Assembly: GCF_004345005.1 (NCBI RefSeq)
Contig: NZ_SMMX01000018.1
Coordinates: forward strand, 1-60,254
Reading direction: 5' to 3'
From: Extibacter muris
GTDB lineage: Bacteria > Bacillota > Clostridia > Lachnospirales > Lachnospiraceae
Length of the DNA stretch: 60,254 nucleotides
Part shown: piece after piece, positions 1 through 6,685 of the stretch
How the letters are laid out: every line of letters starts with the position of its first letter
Position numbering within the stretch: position 1 is the stretch's first letter
Translations under genes and position numbers: made by a program
Notes under the pieces: generated by a model
Seen by the model: only the letters and a program-made list of their open reading frames with translations
Database searches by the model: none
What the model was told of the DNA's origin: nothing

Positions 1-120
1 TTGCGTCCATGCTATCATGCAAATGGTACTGTAAATATGCAGGTTGATGAAGAATTAAAAGGTCAAATTCATACAGAAATGATGAAAGCCATTTTAAGGT
101 TTGAAATCAGAGAGAAGTAG
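1..120 (+). CDS. C-terminal end of an unrecognised protein (5' end outside the window)
   Basis: Frame 1 is open from the window edge to a TAG at 118-120 and gives 39 residues ending ILRFEIREK. The visible part is hydrophilic and mixed-charge, with no motif I can assign to a family. It lies beside toxin-antitoxin, IS and recombinase remnants, so it may belong to a mobile element, but that is inference. The start and most of the gene lie upstream of the window. Confidence 0.4.
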   Translation: MRPCYHANGTVNMQVDEELKGQIHTEMMKAILRFEIREK

Positions 121-138
121 TCAAGTGGTATGAAAAAA

Positions 139-172
139 GGAGATACACAGTTTCATTTCATGTGCTATCTCC
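139..172 (+). terminator. Hairpin downstream of the partial gene
   Basis: GGAGATA-CAC pairs with GTG-(C)-TATCTCC, a ten-pair stem with one bulge and a 13-nt loop. It sits 19 nt after the stop at 120. There is no clean T-run after it, so terminator function is only likely. Just downstream, CGTGGTAAA occurs twice in tandem (about 209-227), with no function I can name. Confidence 0.3.
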
Positions 173-291
173 CTTGTGGTTTATATTGTCATATCAAGGT
201 TCTTCAATCGTGGTAAATTCGTGGTAAAATGAATGTTTTTCAATTTTGAAATTGCTTATAAATGTAGTGTTTATGGGAATAATTCAAAATC

Positions 292-522
292 TTATATAAA
301 ATTTAAGAAAAATAATTGACGGTAATCGCCGTTTGCATAAGCCCCAATCTGTCGGAGCGCGCCCCGTTCCGGGAGCTGCCCTAAACTAAAAATTGCTGTT
401 TCTATTTCATCAACCATATTTAAAGCGGTGCCAGGCTCTAAAAGATTTTCTGCAATATAAGCATAGATACCGTCTAAATCACGATAGGCGCGGGCATAGA
501 GTTTTACAGTAAATTTATCCAA
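292..522 (-). pseudogene. RelE/ParE-family toxin, 3'-truncated
   Basis: The best start is a TTG at 522: GGAGG lies 7 nt upstream and the start overlaps the end of the antitoxin gene by 8 bp, the usual arrangement for this type of module. The 76 residues begin LDKFTVKLYARAYRDLDGIY and run to NGDYRQLFF, matching the ParE/RelE fold up to the strand that normally carries the final catalytic beta-sheet. The sequence then ends in LNFI and a stop, whereas family members run about 95-100 residues. The end is therefore missing, and the AT-rich DNA beyond 300 does not encode it in any frame. The toxin is probably inactive, which would leave the antitoxin as an orphan. A family-level call is safe; the exact subfamily is not. 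Confidence 0.65.
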
Positions 523-778
523 AGTGTTTCCTCCGTAAAGAGGAAAGTGTTTCGCGTGCGTCCAACAAAACATCGTCCGCCGCATATTCCTTTTCTGCTT
601 CACTGATTGCTACGTCTGTCCGCGCTGTTTCTATCATTTCCTCGTATGCCTCGATACTCATTACCACTAAATCCCCATAACCATTTTTTGTAATAAAAAG
701 CGGCTCGCGTCTTGCATGGCAAAGCTCGGATATTTCTGTGGTATTTCTAAGGTCTGTAATCGGTCTAATCTGTGGCAT
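515..778 (-). CDS. Phd/YefM-family type II antitoxin
   Basis: This 87-residue protein begins MPQIRPITDLRNTTEISELC and contains PLFITKNGYGDLVVMS. That is the classic Phd/YefM N-terminal DNA-binding region, in which the antitoxin binds its own operator. The C-terminal part (about 50-87), acidic then basic, is the toxin-binding tail. It is the first gene of a two-gene module with the truncated ParE-like toxin. AAGGGGGG lies about 9 nt before the ATG. Autorepression at the promoter just upstream is expected from the family, not shown here. Confidence 0.85.
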   Translation of the reverse strand: MPQIRPITDLRNTTEISELCHARREPLFITKNGYGDLVVMSIEAYEEMIETARTDVAISEAEKEYAADDVLLDARETLSSLRRKHFG

Positions 779-807
779 AAATTTACGCCCCCCCTTTCTT
801 GTATATA

Positions 808-836
808 ATTATAGCAGAATTATGTGCAAAATACAA
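808..836 (-). promoter_or_regulatory. Sigma-A promoter of the toxin-antitoxin module
   Basis: Read on the minus strand: TTGTAT (836-831), a 17-nt spacer, then TATAAT (813-808). This is a good -35/-10 pair placed about 30 bp before the antitoxin start codon. Confidence 0.6.
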
Positions 837-986
837 GATTTCTATACCGACAAAAAATTTAAGTGTCATTCCTTTTTATCTTCCTGATACAATACCCGAT
901 ACAGGGGGTGGTGTGGTATAAAAAAAGTTGACAGCTTATTCTCAAGGATTTCATAATAAAATCATGAGAATAAGGAGGTACTTAAA

Positions 987-1319
987 GTGGCACGTAAATA
1001 TGACCATGAATACAAAGTACAGGCAGTAAAGCTGGCGAAAGAAATCGGTGGCGCTAAGGCTGCTAAAGAATTAGGGATCCCCGAAGGAACTATCCACACA
1101 TGGCTTAAAGCAGTTAGAGCCGGCAGGCTGGATATCCGGGAAGGCTCCCATACCCCTGCCAGCGCCATGAGCCTGTCAGAAGAAATTACAATGCTGCGTA
1201 AGCGTCTCAAAGAACAGGATAAGGAAATCCGCCGCTTAAAGGAAGAAAACGAGTTCCTGGAAGAAGCCAGCGCTTTTTTCGCCGCCAGCCGTCGGAAGTC
1301 AGCAGAAACCAGAGAATGA
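987..1319 (+). CDS. IS3-family transposase OrfA (helix-turn-helix subunit)
   Basis: This 110-residue protein begins MARKYDHEYKVQAVKLAKE. Residues 1-50 form the HTH_Tnp_1 helix-turn-helix (GGAKAAKELGIPEGTIHTWLK). Residues 65-95 form a leucine-zipper-like coiled coil (EEITMLRKRLKEQDKEIRRL) used for OrfA-OrfA and OrfA-OrfB contacts. AAGGAGG lies upstream. The stop overlaps the orfB start (ATGA), where IS3 elements usually make the OrfAB fusion by programmed frameshift. Length is normal. Confidence 0.85.
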   Translation: MARKYDHEYKVQAVKLAKEIGGAKAAKELGIPEGTIHTWLKAVRAGRLDIREGSHTPASAMSLSEEITMLRKRLKEQDKEIRRLKEENEFLEEASAFFAASRRKSAETRE

Positions 1320-2080
1320 TCTTTCTGGCTCTCAAGACAGAGGATGGCAGATTCAAAGGGAAAATTGCATTTTATTGCCGTATGCTTGGGGGCAGCAGGC
1401 AAGGCTTCTATAAATATCTTGCCAATAAGGAGCGCCCGTGGAAGTATCAGGATCTGGCTGAGGCCATGAAAGAAATCGTCAGCGAGGACGAATGCAACGA
1501 TACTTACGGGCGGGTCCGGATGTACCAGGCACTGCTGCTGAAACGGGAGTTCCATTGGGATGCTCAATTGGAAAAGTGTGTCACCGATATCACGGAGATT
1601 AAGGCGTTCGATGGGAAACTGTATGTATCCGCGATTTTCGACTGCTTTGATCTTGGCGTTCTCGGCCTGGCAATGGAAACGGACATGAAGGCGGAGCTGT
1701 GTGTCCATACTTTGGAGAACGCTCTCACCGCTTATCCGGCCCTGGAAGGCGCTATTATCCATAGTGACCGCGGAACGCAGCATACCAGCGAAGCCTACCG
1801 CAAATCGATCCGGGAACACCATATCCGCCAAAGCATGAACAGTACCGGAGGACGCTGCCATGATAACGCACGCTGTGAAAGTATGTGGGCCAGGATGAAG
1901 ACCGAACTTCTCTATGACCGCTATAATACAGAGCAGATGACGGTAGAAGAATTAAAGGTACTCATCTGGAGATATTTCCTCAGCTACTGGAACAATCGGA
2001 GAATCTGCTCTGCCAATGGCGGCCTTCTTCCTATGATAAAACGCAAACAGTATTATGAGGCTTTGGAACTGGCAGCATAG
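1316..2080 (+). pseudogene. IS3-family transposase OrfB with internal in-frame deletion
   Basis: The 254-residue product keeps the DDE catalytic triad: the first Asp in CVTDITEI, the second in HSDRGTQH and the Glu in ARCESMWARMKTE. The N-terminal HTH_21-like region is present. Between RMYQALLLKREFHWDAQLE and the first catalytic block, about 40-50 residues expected in the family are absent. They normally carry the second DNA-binding helix and linker before the RNase-H fold. The reading frame is preserved, so a shortened protein could be made, but integration activity is doubtful. Normal OrfB length is about 280-300 residues. Confidence 0.7.
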
Positions 2081-2112
2081 TCCGTGATATCTTTGAGAAA
2101 AATGTGTCAACT

Positions 2113-2571
2113 AATATTGACAATATCATTCATACTGAATCGAAACGGATAAATCATCTTTTAAGCTCTAAACAAAAAGAGTTAGAAAAGCTGACCACCG
2201 TAACCGATAATCTTTATATGGATTGGCGTACCGGGAAAATCATAAAGGCAGAATACCGAAGAATGAAAGGCAAATTTGAAACACAGATTGAACAGCTTCA
2301 AGGAGTGATTGAACAGCTGGAACAGGAAAAAGAAGCCCTTGCTATGGGAGTGAACACCGACGAGCCGTATTTGACAACATTCCTCAAACACTAAAATATA
2401 AGCCACCTGGAACGTGGAATATTGGTTGAACTTGTTAATACCATTTACGTCCACGTAGGCGGCGAATTAACTAACGAATTTAACTTAGCAGACCAACACA
2501 GACGGGTGCTTGAATATATCGAGAGCAACCGCCGGGAGTTGGAAGTATTGGAAAGTAAAAGAGCTATCTGA
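2113..2571 (+). pseudogene. Large serine recombinase, C-terminal fragment
   Basis: The frame entering from the IS right end reads TNIDNIIHTESKRINHLLSSKQKELEKL and continues as a coiled-coil region (KGKFETQIEQLQGVIEQLEQ). This is the coiled coil and C-terminal tail of transposon-type large serine recombinases. A TAA at 2392-2394 interrupts the frame, which stays open beyond it to TGA at 2569-2571 (HLERGILVELVNTIYVHVGG, then LADQHRRVLEYIESNRRELE). That continuation matches the end of the same family. The catalytic N-terminus and middle are missing. It is a dead remnant of an integrated element, cut by the IS. Confidence 0.65.
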
Positions 2572-2614
2572 TTAGCCCCAAATGCTTTCCCGTTTTTTAG
2601 AAGCAAAGTTATGC

Positions 2615-2784
2615 ATATATGAGTGCAGCAGTTTCCCCCTGGGAACACATTGGTCCGGTCTCCCCTTTATGGCCCTTATCGCCTTTCGGGCCGGTGGCCG
2701 GCACCTGGGTGTCAGATGCTCCTATGTACCAGTTGCATACTCACCGATGTAGATTTCCGGAATGAAGCTTGTTGTCTTTTCCAT
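2615..2784 (-). pseudogene. 5' fragment of a phage-type collagen-like protein
   Basis: A strong ribosome site (AAGGAGG, 8 nt spacing) precedes ATG at 2784 and MEKTTSFIPEIYIGEYATGT, then TAG at 2722-2724. In a shifted frame the same strand continues GPKGDKGHKGETGP, a Gly-X-Y collagen repeat. Prophage head-fibre or tail proteins often have such a start followed by collagen repeats. The stop, the frame change and the abrupt loss of the 3' part after about 2620 mark it as a relic. The rest of 2572-2921 shows no gene. Confidence 0.45.
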
Positions 2785-2921
2785 ATGTATGTCCTCCTTG
2801 TTATTTGATAGCTGTATCCTATCAAGTGCAAGTGGGACTTGGAGGGACAACCTTGAAGTATTTTCTTTTTCTACCGGCAATCCTGATAAAAAGAGCTCCT
2901 TCTGCTACGTCCGTCTCCGTC

Positions 2922-3866
2922 TCAGAGCATCCCCCATGACTTCAGAATATATAGCCAGCCGGTAAGGGTAAACGCGCTGAAAAAAGTTGTCAGCATGATA
3001 ACGCTTGATGACAATATGCCATCGTGACCCATATTCTTTGCCATCACAAAGCAGCTTACCGTCGTAGCAGACCCTAGCATGACAAGTATTGCGACGAGTT
3101 TCTCTTCGCGGAAGCCCATATGGATGGCTGCCGGCAAAAACAAAGCGCAGAACCCTACCAGTTTTAACACGGCGGCGGCAAGGGCAGGTCTCACTTTTGC
3201 GAAGGCCCTGCGGACATCAAAAGAGGCCCCCATCGCCATCAGGCCCATGGGCGTTGCCATTCCCGAGATGCTTGTAACAGTTTTTTCAATGATATGAGGC
3301 ATCGGAATCTTAAGTGCAGACCATAAGAGTCCTGCTGTGATACCGATGATAATTGGATTTGTAACAATCCCCTGCAGCGTCATCTTTAGCACCTTGCTGT
3401 TCATCTTCTCACGTCCCGGACGAGAAACAGACAGCATAGCAACTGCCATAACATTATACAACGGCACGCTTCCTATTATCATGAGCGGCGCCATTCCTGC
3501 CGTTCCGTATATATTCTGCATAAATGCTATTCCCAGGAGGGCGGCACTGCTTCGATAGGAAGACTGGATAAATTCTCCTTGAATCGTTCTATCCTTCCAT
3601 AAAAAAGAGACAGCCGCGGACATAGCTATGCTGGCAATAGTCGCAATAATACAGAACATAACAAACCTTGTATCCCAGACCTGGCTGAAATCCACCGTGG
3701 CAAGGTCATTGAATACAAGTACCGGGAGTGGGATAAGAAATACAAACCTATTCATTTTCGCTGCAAAATCGTCATCAATCCATCCGATATACTTGAGCAG
3801 CAATCCCAGAAGCATCAATATAAAAATAGGAACTGTCGCATTTAAACTAAAAATCAAATTTTCCAT
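2922..3866 (-). CDS. AEC-family (auxin efflux carrier / malate permease-like) transporter
   Basis: This 314-residue integral membrane protein has about ten hydrophobic segments in a 5+5 arrangement around a polar middle loop (about 150-170). The N-terminus MENLIFSLNATVPIFILMLL and the block YRSSAALLGIAFMQNIYG fit the Mem_trans family. Bacterial members export or exchange organic acids such as malate; the substrate here is unknown. GGGAGG lies 4-5 nt before the ATG. It is read alone on the minus strand, with a palindromic repeat between it and the next gene upstream. Confidence 0.85.
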   Translation of the reverse strand: MENLIFSLNATVPIFILMLLGLLLKYIGWIDDDFAAKMNRFVFLIPLPVLVFNDLATVDFSQVWDTRFVMFCIIATIASIAMSAAVSFLWKDRTIQGEFIQSSYRSSAALLGIAFMQNIYGTAGMAPLMIIGSVPLYNVMAVAMLSVSRPGREKMNSKVLKMTLQGIVTNPIIIGITAGLLWSALKIPMPHIIEKTVTSISGMATPMGLMAMGASFDVRRAFAKVRPALAAAVLKLVGFCALFLPAAIHMGFREEKLVAILVMLGSATTVSCFVMAKNMGHDGILSSSVIMLTTFFSAFTLTGWLYILKSWGML

Positions 3867-3887
3867 GTTACCTCCCTGGCCGGATTG

Positions 3888-3961
3888 GGGACACCCGAGA
3901 TTTAATTGGGGACGGAGGTTTTTTAATTTTCCTCCGTCCCCAACTCGTTTTGCCGTGTCCC
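3888..3961. repeat. Dispersed palindromic element, copy 1
   Basis: The inner palindrome is TTGGGGACGGAGG, a T/A spacer, then CCTCCGTCCCCAA. The outer arms are GGGACAC (3888-3894) and GTGTCCC (3955-3961), and the right arm reads CGTTTTGCCGTGTCCC. Related copies occur at about 8118, 9433, 17558, 40164 and 47176. It fills the gap between the AEC gene and the macrodomain gene and may work as a bidirectional terminator, but the recurrence and long outer arms point to a repeat family. Confidence 0.8.
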
Positions 3962-3964
3962 TCT

Positions 3965-4768
3965 TTAGAGAAATAATTTTTTGTATATATTATAATCTTC
4001 GTTTTTATACACATTTATCACTACACGTTCCACATTGGATGTGGATAAGTATTTATCTATTATGTGGATGGCGGTTTCTGCTGACAGCTTATTTGGAAAA
4101 TGGAATTCTCCTGTCGAGATGCAGCAGAATGCGATAGATTTCAGATTGTGTCTTTCTGCCAGCTTCAGGCAGCTTTTGTAGCAGGATTTCAGCTGTTCTA
4201 TCTGCTGAACGGTTACTTCCTTCCCTACTATCGGTCCTACCGTATGTATGACATGGCCGGCAGGCAGATTATATCCGCCCGTTACCTTTGCCTTTCCGGT
4301 TGGTTCTTCGTGTCCCTGCTCCTCCATTATCTGTGCACATTCGTTGCGAAGCTGAAGCCCTGCCGCGGAGTGGATGGCATTATCGATACATCCATGGCAT
4401 GGGACGAAGCATCCCATCATCTGGGCGTTGGCGGCATTGACTATCGCATCTGCTCTGAGCCTGGTGATATCACCCTGCCAGAGAATGATCCGGTCTGCAT
4501 TTTTAATTTCGGTACATGGATATTCGTCTCCGATTGCCGGGAGCTTCTTGATATCTACGACCCCTTTTTCTTCCAATTCCTCTCGGAGCAGTTCATCCTG
4601 TACTTTTAAGACTTCCGGGGACACCGGTCCGGGAAACCGGACGTTCATCAGGCTCCTTAAAAGCCTTCTTTTTTCCCGTATGTCAACAGGTCGCGGAATA
4701 GACGCATAACCCGGGTTTTCCGCGAGAAGCTGGTCAATCAAATAGTCTATCTTGTCTTCTCTGTTCAT
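3965..4768 (-). CDS. Zn-dependent macrodomain protein-ADP-ribose hydrolase
   Basis: 267 residues. Residues 1-85 are an N-terminal helical extension. The macrodomain follows, with the ADP-ribose loop GDITRLRADAIVNAAN (99-114), then GCFVPCHGCIDN (119-130), whose Cys and His residues are the Zn ligands typical of this macrodomain class, and a GGYNLPAGHVIHTVGP block. The class removes ADP-ribose from proteins and was described in operons with SirTM-type ADP-ribosyltransferases. No SirTM, GcvH-like or lipoate-ligase gene is adjacent here. The neighbour is a DNA base glycosylase in the same direction, 20 bp away, so the two may be co-transcribed as a repair or stress pair. Confidence 0.88.
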   Translation of the reverse strand: MNREDKIDYLIDQLLAENPGYASIPRPVDIREKRRLLRSLMNVRFPGPVSPEVLKVQDELLREELEEKGVVDIKKLPAIGDEYPCTEIKNADRIILWQGDITRLRADAIVNAANAQMMGCFVPCHGCIDNAIHSAAGLQLRNECAQIMEEQGHEEPTGKAKVTGGYNLPAGHVIHTVGPIVGKEVTVQQIEQLKSCYKSCLKLAERHNLKSIAFCCISTGEFHFPNKLSAETAIHIIDKYLSTSNVERVVINVYKNEDYNIYKKLFL

Positions 4769-4788
4769 AACCCACCTCTTATCTTACA

Positions 4789-5289
4789 TTAGATATATTG
4801 CTTTATGGCCGAATATGCTTCGTACAGTTCCTCGTATGTCATCCTGCAATTTGCCGGACTTGTAGACGGAAGCGCAACCGCGGCGATTCCTGTCTTTGGC
4901 AGACAGTACCGCTTATACAGTTGGGCTGCCTTCGTGCCAGTGGTAAACACTGCCTGTATCGGTGCATGTTTCAATATGATATCCAAGTCATTCGCCACGG
5001 GATTGCGGATGCTGCTGTCATCCGCGCCTTTTATCTCACAGCCTGCCAGCACATCCCACACTGCAATCTTATATTTCAGGGCAAATGCCGTCTTTTCCTC
5101 TTTCGTATGCGGCTGCGGCGCCCCGCATACATCTGGGACCACTTTCCAGAACCGGTTCCTTGGATGTCCATAATAGAAACCAGCCTCCCTGGATTTGGGA
5201 GATGGCATCGTGCCAAGCATCAATATACGGGATTGCTCATTATAAATAGGCTGAAAATTATGTGTAATATATTCCTGCTGCATCTTCAT
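4789..5289 (-). CDS. DNA-deoxyinosine glycosylase (UDG superfamily)
   Basis: This 166-residue protein has motif 1 GTMPSPKSREAGFYYGHPRN (26-45), followed by FWKVV and AVWDVL, and a C-terminal ALPSTSPAN motif where UDG enzymes insert a residue into the DNA. The combination is typical of the family that removes hypoxanthine (deaminated adenine) from DNA. Length is normal. It lies upstream of the macrodomain gene on the same strand. Residues 1-3 (MKM) leave a small doubt between ATG at 5289 and the next ATG two codons later. Confidence 0.85.
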   Translation of the reverse strand: MKMQQEYITHNFQPIYNEQSRILMLGTMPSPKSREAGFYYGHPRNRFWKVVPDVCGAPQPHTKEEKTAFALKYKIAVWDVLAGCEIKGADDSSIRNPVANDLDIILKHAPIQAVFTTGTKAAQLYKRYCLPKTGIAAVALPSTSPANCRMTYEELYEAYSAIKQYI

Positions 5290-5429
5290 ATCTCCTGTCT
5301 GTATAAGGTCAGCTGGCAGAGGAACACAAGGCTAATAACTGCCAATTGACGTCAATCATTTATACTATACAGCATCACGCCTGGCGCGTCAAACCGTATG
5401 GTGTCAATTCGTGAAATCTTAAACTTTTA

Positions 5430-5458
5430 TTGAGTAAATTTACTCATTATGCTATACT
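5430..5458 (+). promoter_or_regulatory. Sigma-A promoter of hydEGF
   Basis: TTGAGT (5430-5435), a 17-nt spacer and TATACT (5453-5458) give a predicted start near 5465. The transcript would then carry a leader of about 145 nt before hydE. Confidence 0.75.
5431..5446. promoter_or_regulatory. 16-bp perfect palindrome over the hydEGF -35 and spacer
   Basis: TGAGTAAATTTACTCA is an uninterrupted palindrome overlapping the -35 box and most of the spacer. A dimeric repressor bound here would block RNA polymerase. No regulator gene with an obvious link is next to it, so the binding protein is unknown. Confidence 0.55.
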
Positions 5459-5464
5459 TCTTAC

Positions 5465-5578
5465 AAACGTACTAATCACAAAGGGGCATTCCTGAGTGAA
5501 AAGGCGCACAGAAAGTTCGATTTAACAAGGGGATACTATCCTCTGACGAAGGTCTGCGCCTGTAGGTGCAGATTTTTT
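5465..5578 (+). promoter_or_regulatory. Attenuator/riboswitch-like leader of hydEGF
   Basis: The leader ends in an intrinsic terminator: TCTGCGCC (5553-5560), loop TGTA, GGTGCAGA (5565-5572), then T6. Its 5' arm can instead pair with upstream AGGCGCA (5502-5508 with 5555-5561). That alternative stem encloses TTCG/CGAA (5516-5519 with 5547-5550) and a hairpin AGGGGAT-ACT-ATCCTCT (5528-5544). The two folds exclude each other, the layout of an ON-type attenuator. I cannot match the 60-nt domain to a known riboswitch class. A role in metal, Fe-S or redox sensing would suit the downstream maturases, but that is inference. Confidence 0.6.
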
Positions 5579-5609
5579 ATTTCCTACGATATTCTTCCAG
5601 AGGTGATAT

Positions 5610-6650
5610 ATGAAAGAGCTCATCGATAAGCTGCAGGAAAGCAAGGCTTTATCCAAACATGAATGGACCGTACTGATTGAGGGGCGGTCGCCAGAACTTG
5701 CTGAATATCTGTTCCGGCAGGCACGCAGCGTACGCCACAGGTATTACGGACGGGATGTATATGTCCGGGGACTGATTGAATTTACCAATTATTGCAAAAA
5801 TGACTGCCTCTACTGCGGTATCCGTAAAAGCAACCTGAAGGCGTCCCGATACAGGCTGTCCAAGGAGGAGATACTCTCCTGCTGCAAAACAGGTTATAGC
5901 CTGGGGTTCCGCACTTTTGTACTTCAAGGTGGGGAAGATGCCGGTTATGACGATGCAAGGCTATGTGACATCATATCCGCTATAAAGACGGGCTGGCCGG
6001 ACTGTGCTATTACTTTATCTGTCGGGGAACGCAGCTATGACAGTTATAAGGCTCTCCGTGACGCAGGCGCAGACCGTTACCTTCTCCGTCATGAAACATA
6101 CGATGCAGAGCACTACGCAAAGCTGCATCCGCCCTTGTTGAAAGCGGCAGACCGTCAGGATTGCCTCTGGAACCTGAAAAAAGCCGGTTATCAGGTGGGG
6201 ACCGGCTTCATGGTCGGCTCTCCTTACCAGACAGCCGGACATCTTGCAGAGGATATGATGTTTATAAAGGAACTAGATCCCCAGATGGTTGGCATCGGCC
6301 CATTCATTCCCCACCATGACACGCCATTTGCCGGACAGCCCTCCGGCACGCTGGAACTTACATTATTTATGCTCGGTCTGCTGAGGCTCATGATTCCCAA
6401 GGTGCTTCTGCCCGCCACGACAGCGCTTGGAACGATTCATCCACAAGGGCGGGAACTTGGTATCCAGGCGGGCGCCAATGTTGTCATGCCAAATCTGTCT
6501 CCTACATCTGTCCGGAAAGATTATGCGCTCTATGACAACAAGATCTGTACCGGCGATGAGGCTGCGGAGTGCAGGAACTGCCTGGAGCGCCGTATGGAAT
6601 CAATCGGATATCATGTAGTTACCGCTCGTGGTGACTCACTGAATAAATAA
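5610..6650 (+). CDS. hydE: [FeFe] hydrogenase H-cluster radical SAM maturase HydE
   Basis: This 346-residue radical SAM protein has the cluster motif CKNDCLYCG (Cys 62, 66, 69). Other typical blocks are LQGGEDAGYDD, RHETYDAEHYAKLHP and VGIGPFIPHHDTPF. HydE works with HydG on the diiron dithiolate subcluster of the [FeFe] hydrogenase. GAGGTGATAT lies just before the ATG. It is the first gene of hydE-hydG-hydF, 35 bp from hydG. Length matches the family. The target hydrogenase is encoded about 35 kb away (40963-42393). Confidence 0.95.
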   Translation: MKELIDKLQESKALSKHEWTVLIEGRSPELAEYLFRQARSVRHRYYGRDVYVRGLIEFTNYCKNDCLYCGIRKSNLKASRYRLSKEEILSCCKTGYSLGFRTFVLQGGEDAGYDDARLCDIISAIKTGWPDCAITLSVGERSYDSYKALRDAGADRYLLRHETYDAEHYAKLHPPLLKAADRQDCLWNLKKAGYQVGTGFMVGSPYQTAGHLAEDMMFIKELDPQMVGIGPFIPHHDTPFAGQPSGTLELTLFMLGLLRLMIPKVLLPATTALGTIHPQGRELGIQAGANVVMPNLSPTSVRKDYALYDNKICTGDEAAECRNCLERRMESIGYHVVTARGDSLNK

Positions 6651-6685
6651 CTTAAAATCTTATAAAATAATGGAGGTAATGTACT

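Larger units (their letters stand above)
926..2112 (+). mobile_element. IS3-family (IS150-like) insertion sequence
   Basis: Imperfect 28-bp terminal inverted repeats lie at 926-953 and 2085-2112. Both start AGTTGACA and share TTCTCAA, a GA/AT block and TCA at matching places. They enclose an orfA/orfB pair overlapping by 4 bp, the normal IS3 arrangement. No direct target duplication flanks the element: AAAAA is on the left and AATAT on the right. This suggests that an adjacent deletion removed one original flank, consistent with the unrelated genes on each side. The orfB carries an internal deletion, so the copy is probably immobile by itself. Confidence 0.8.

Noticed and set aside
926-2112. 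Target-site duplication of the IS3 element
   Set aside because: No matching 3-4 bp repeats at either end; flanks are unrelated.
5481-5500. GGGGCATTCCTGAGTG resembles the CTGAGA part of a TPP riboswitch
   Set aside because: The second conserved TPP arm (CTGGATAAT-type) is absent and the downstream genes are not thiamine genes.
5465-5578. NiCo/czcD-type metal riboswitch
   Set aside because: It would suit Fe-dependent genes, but I cannot see the four-helix junction needed, so I leave it unclassified.
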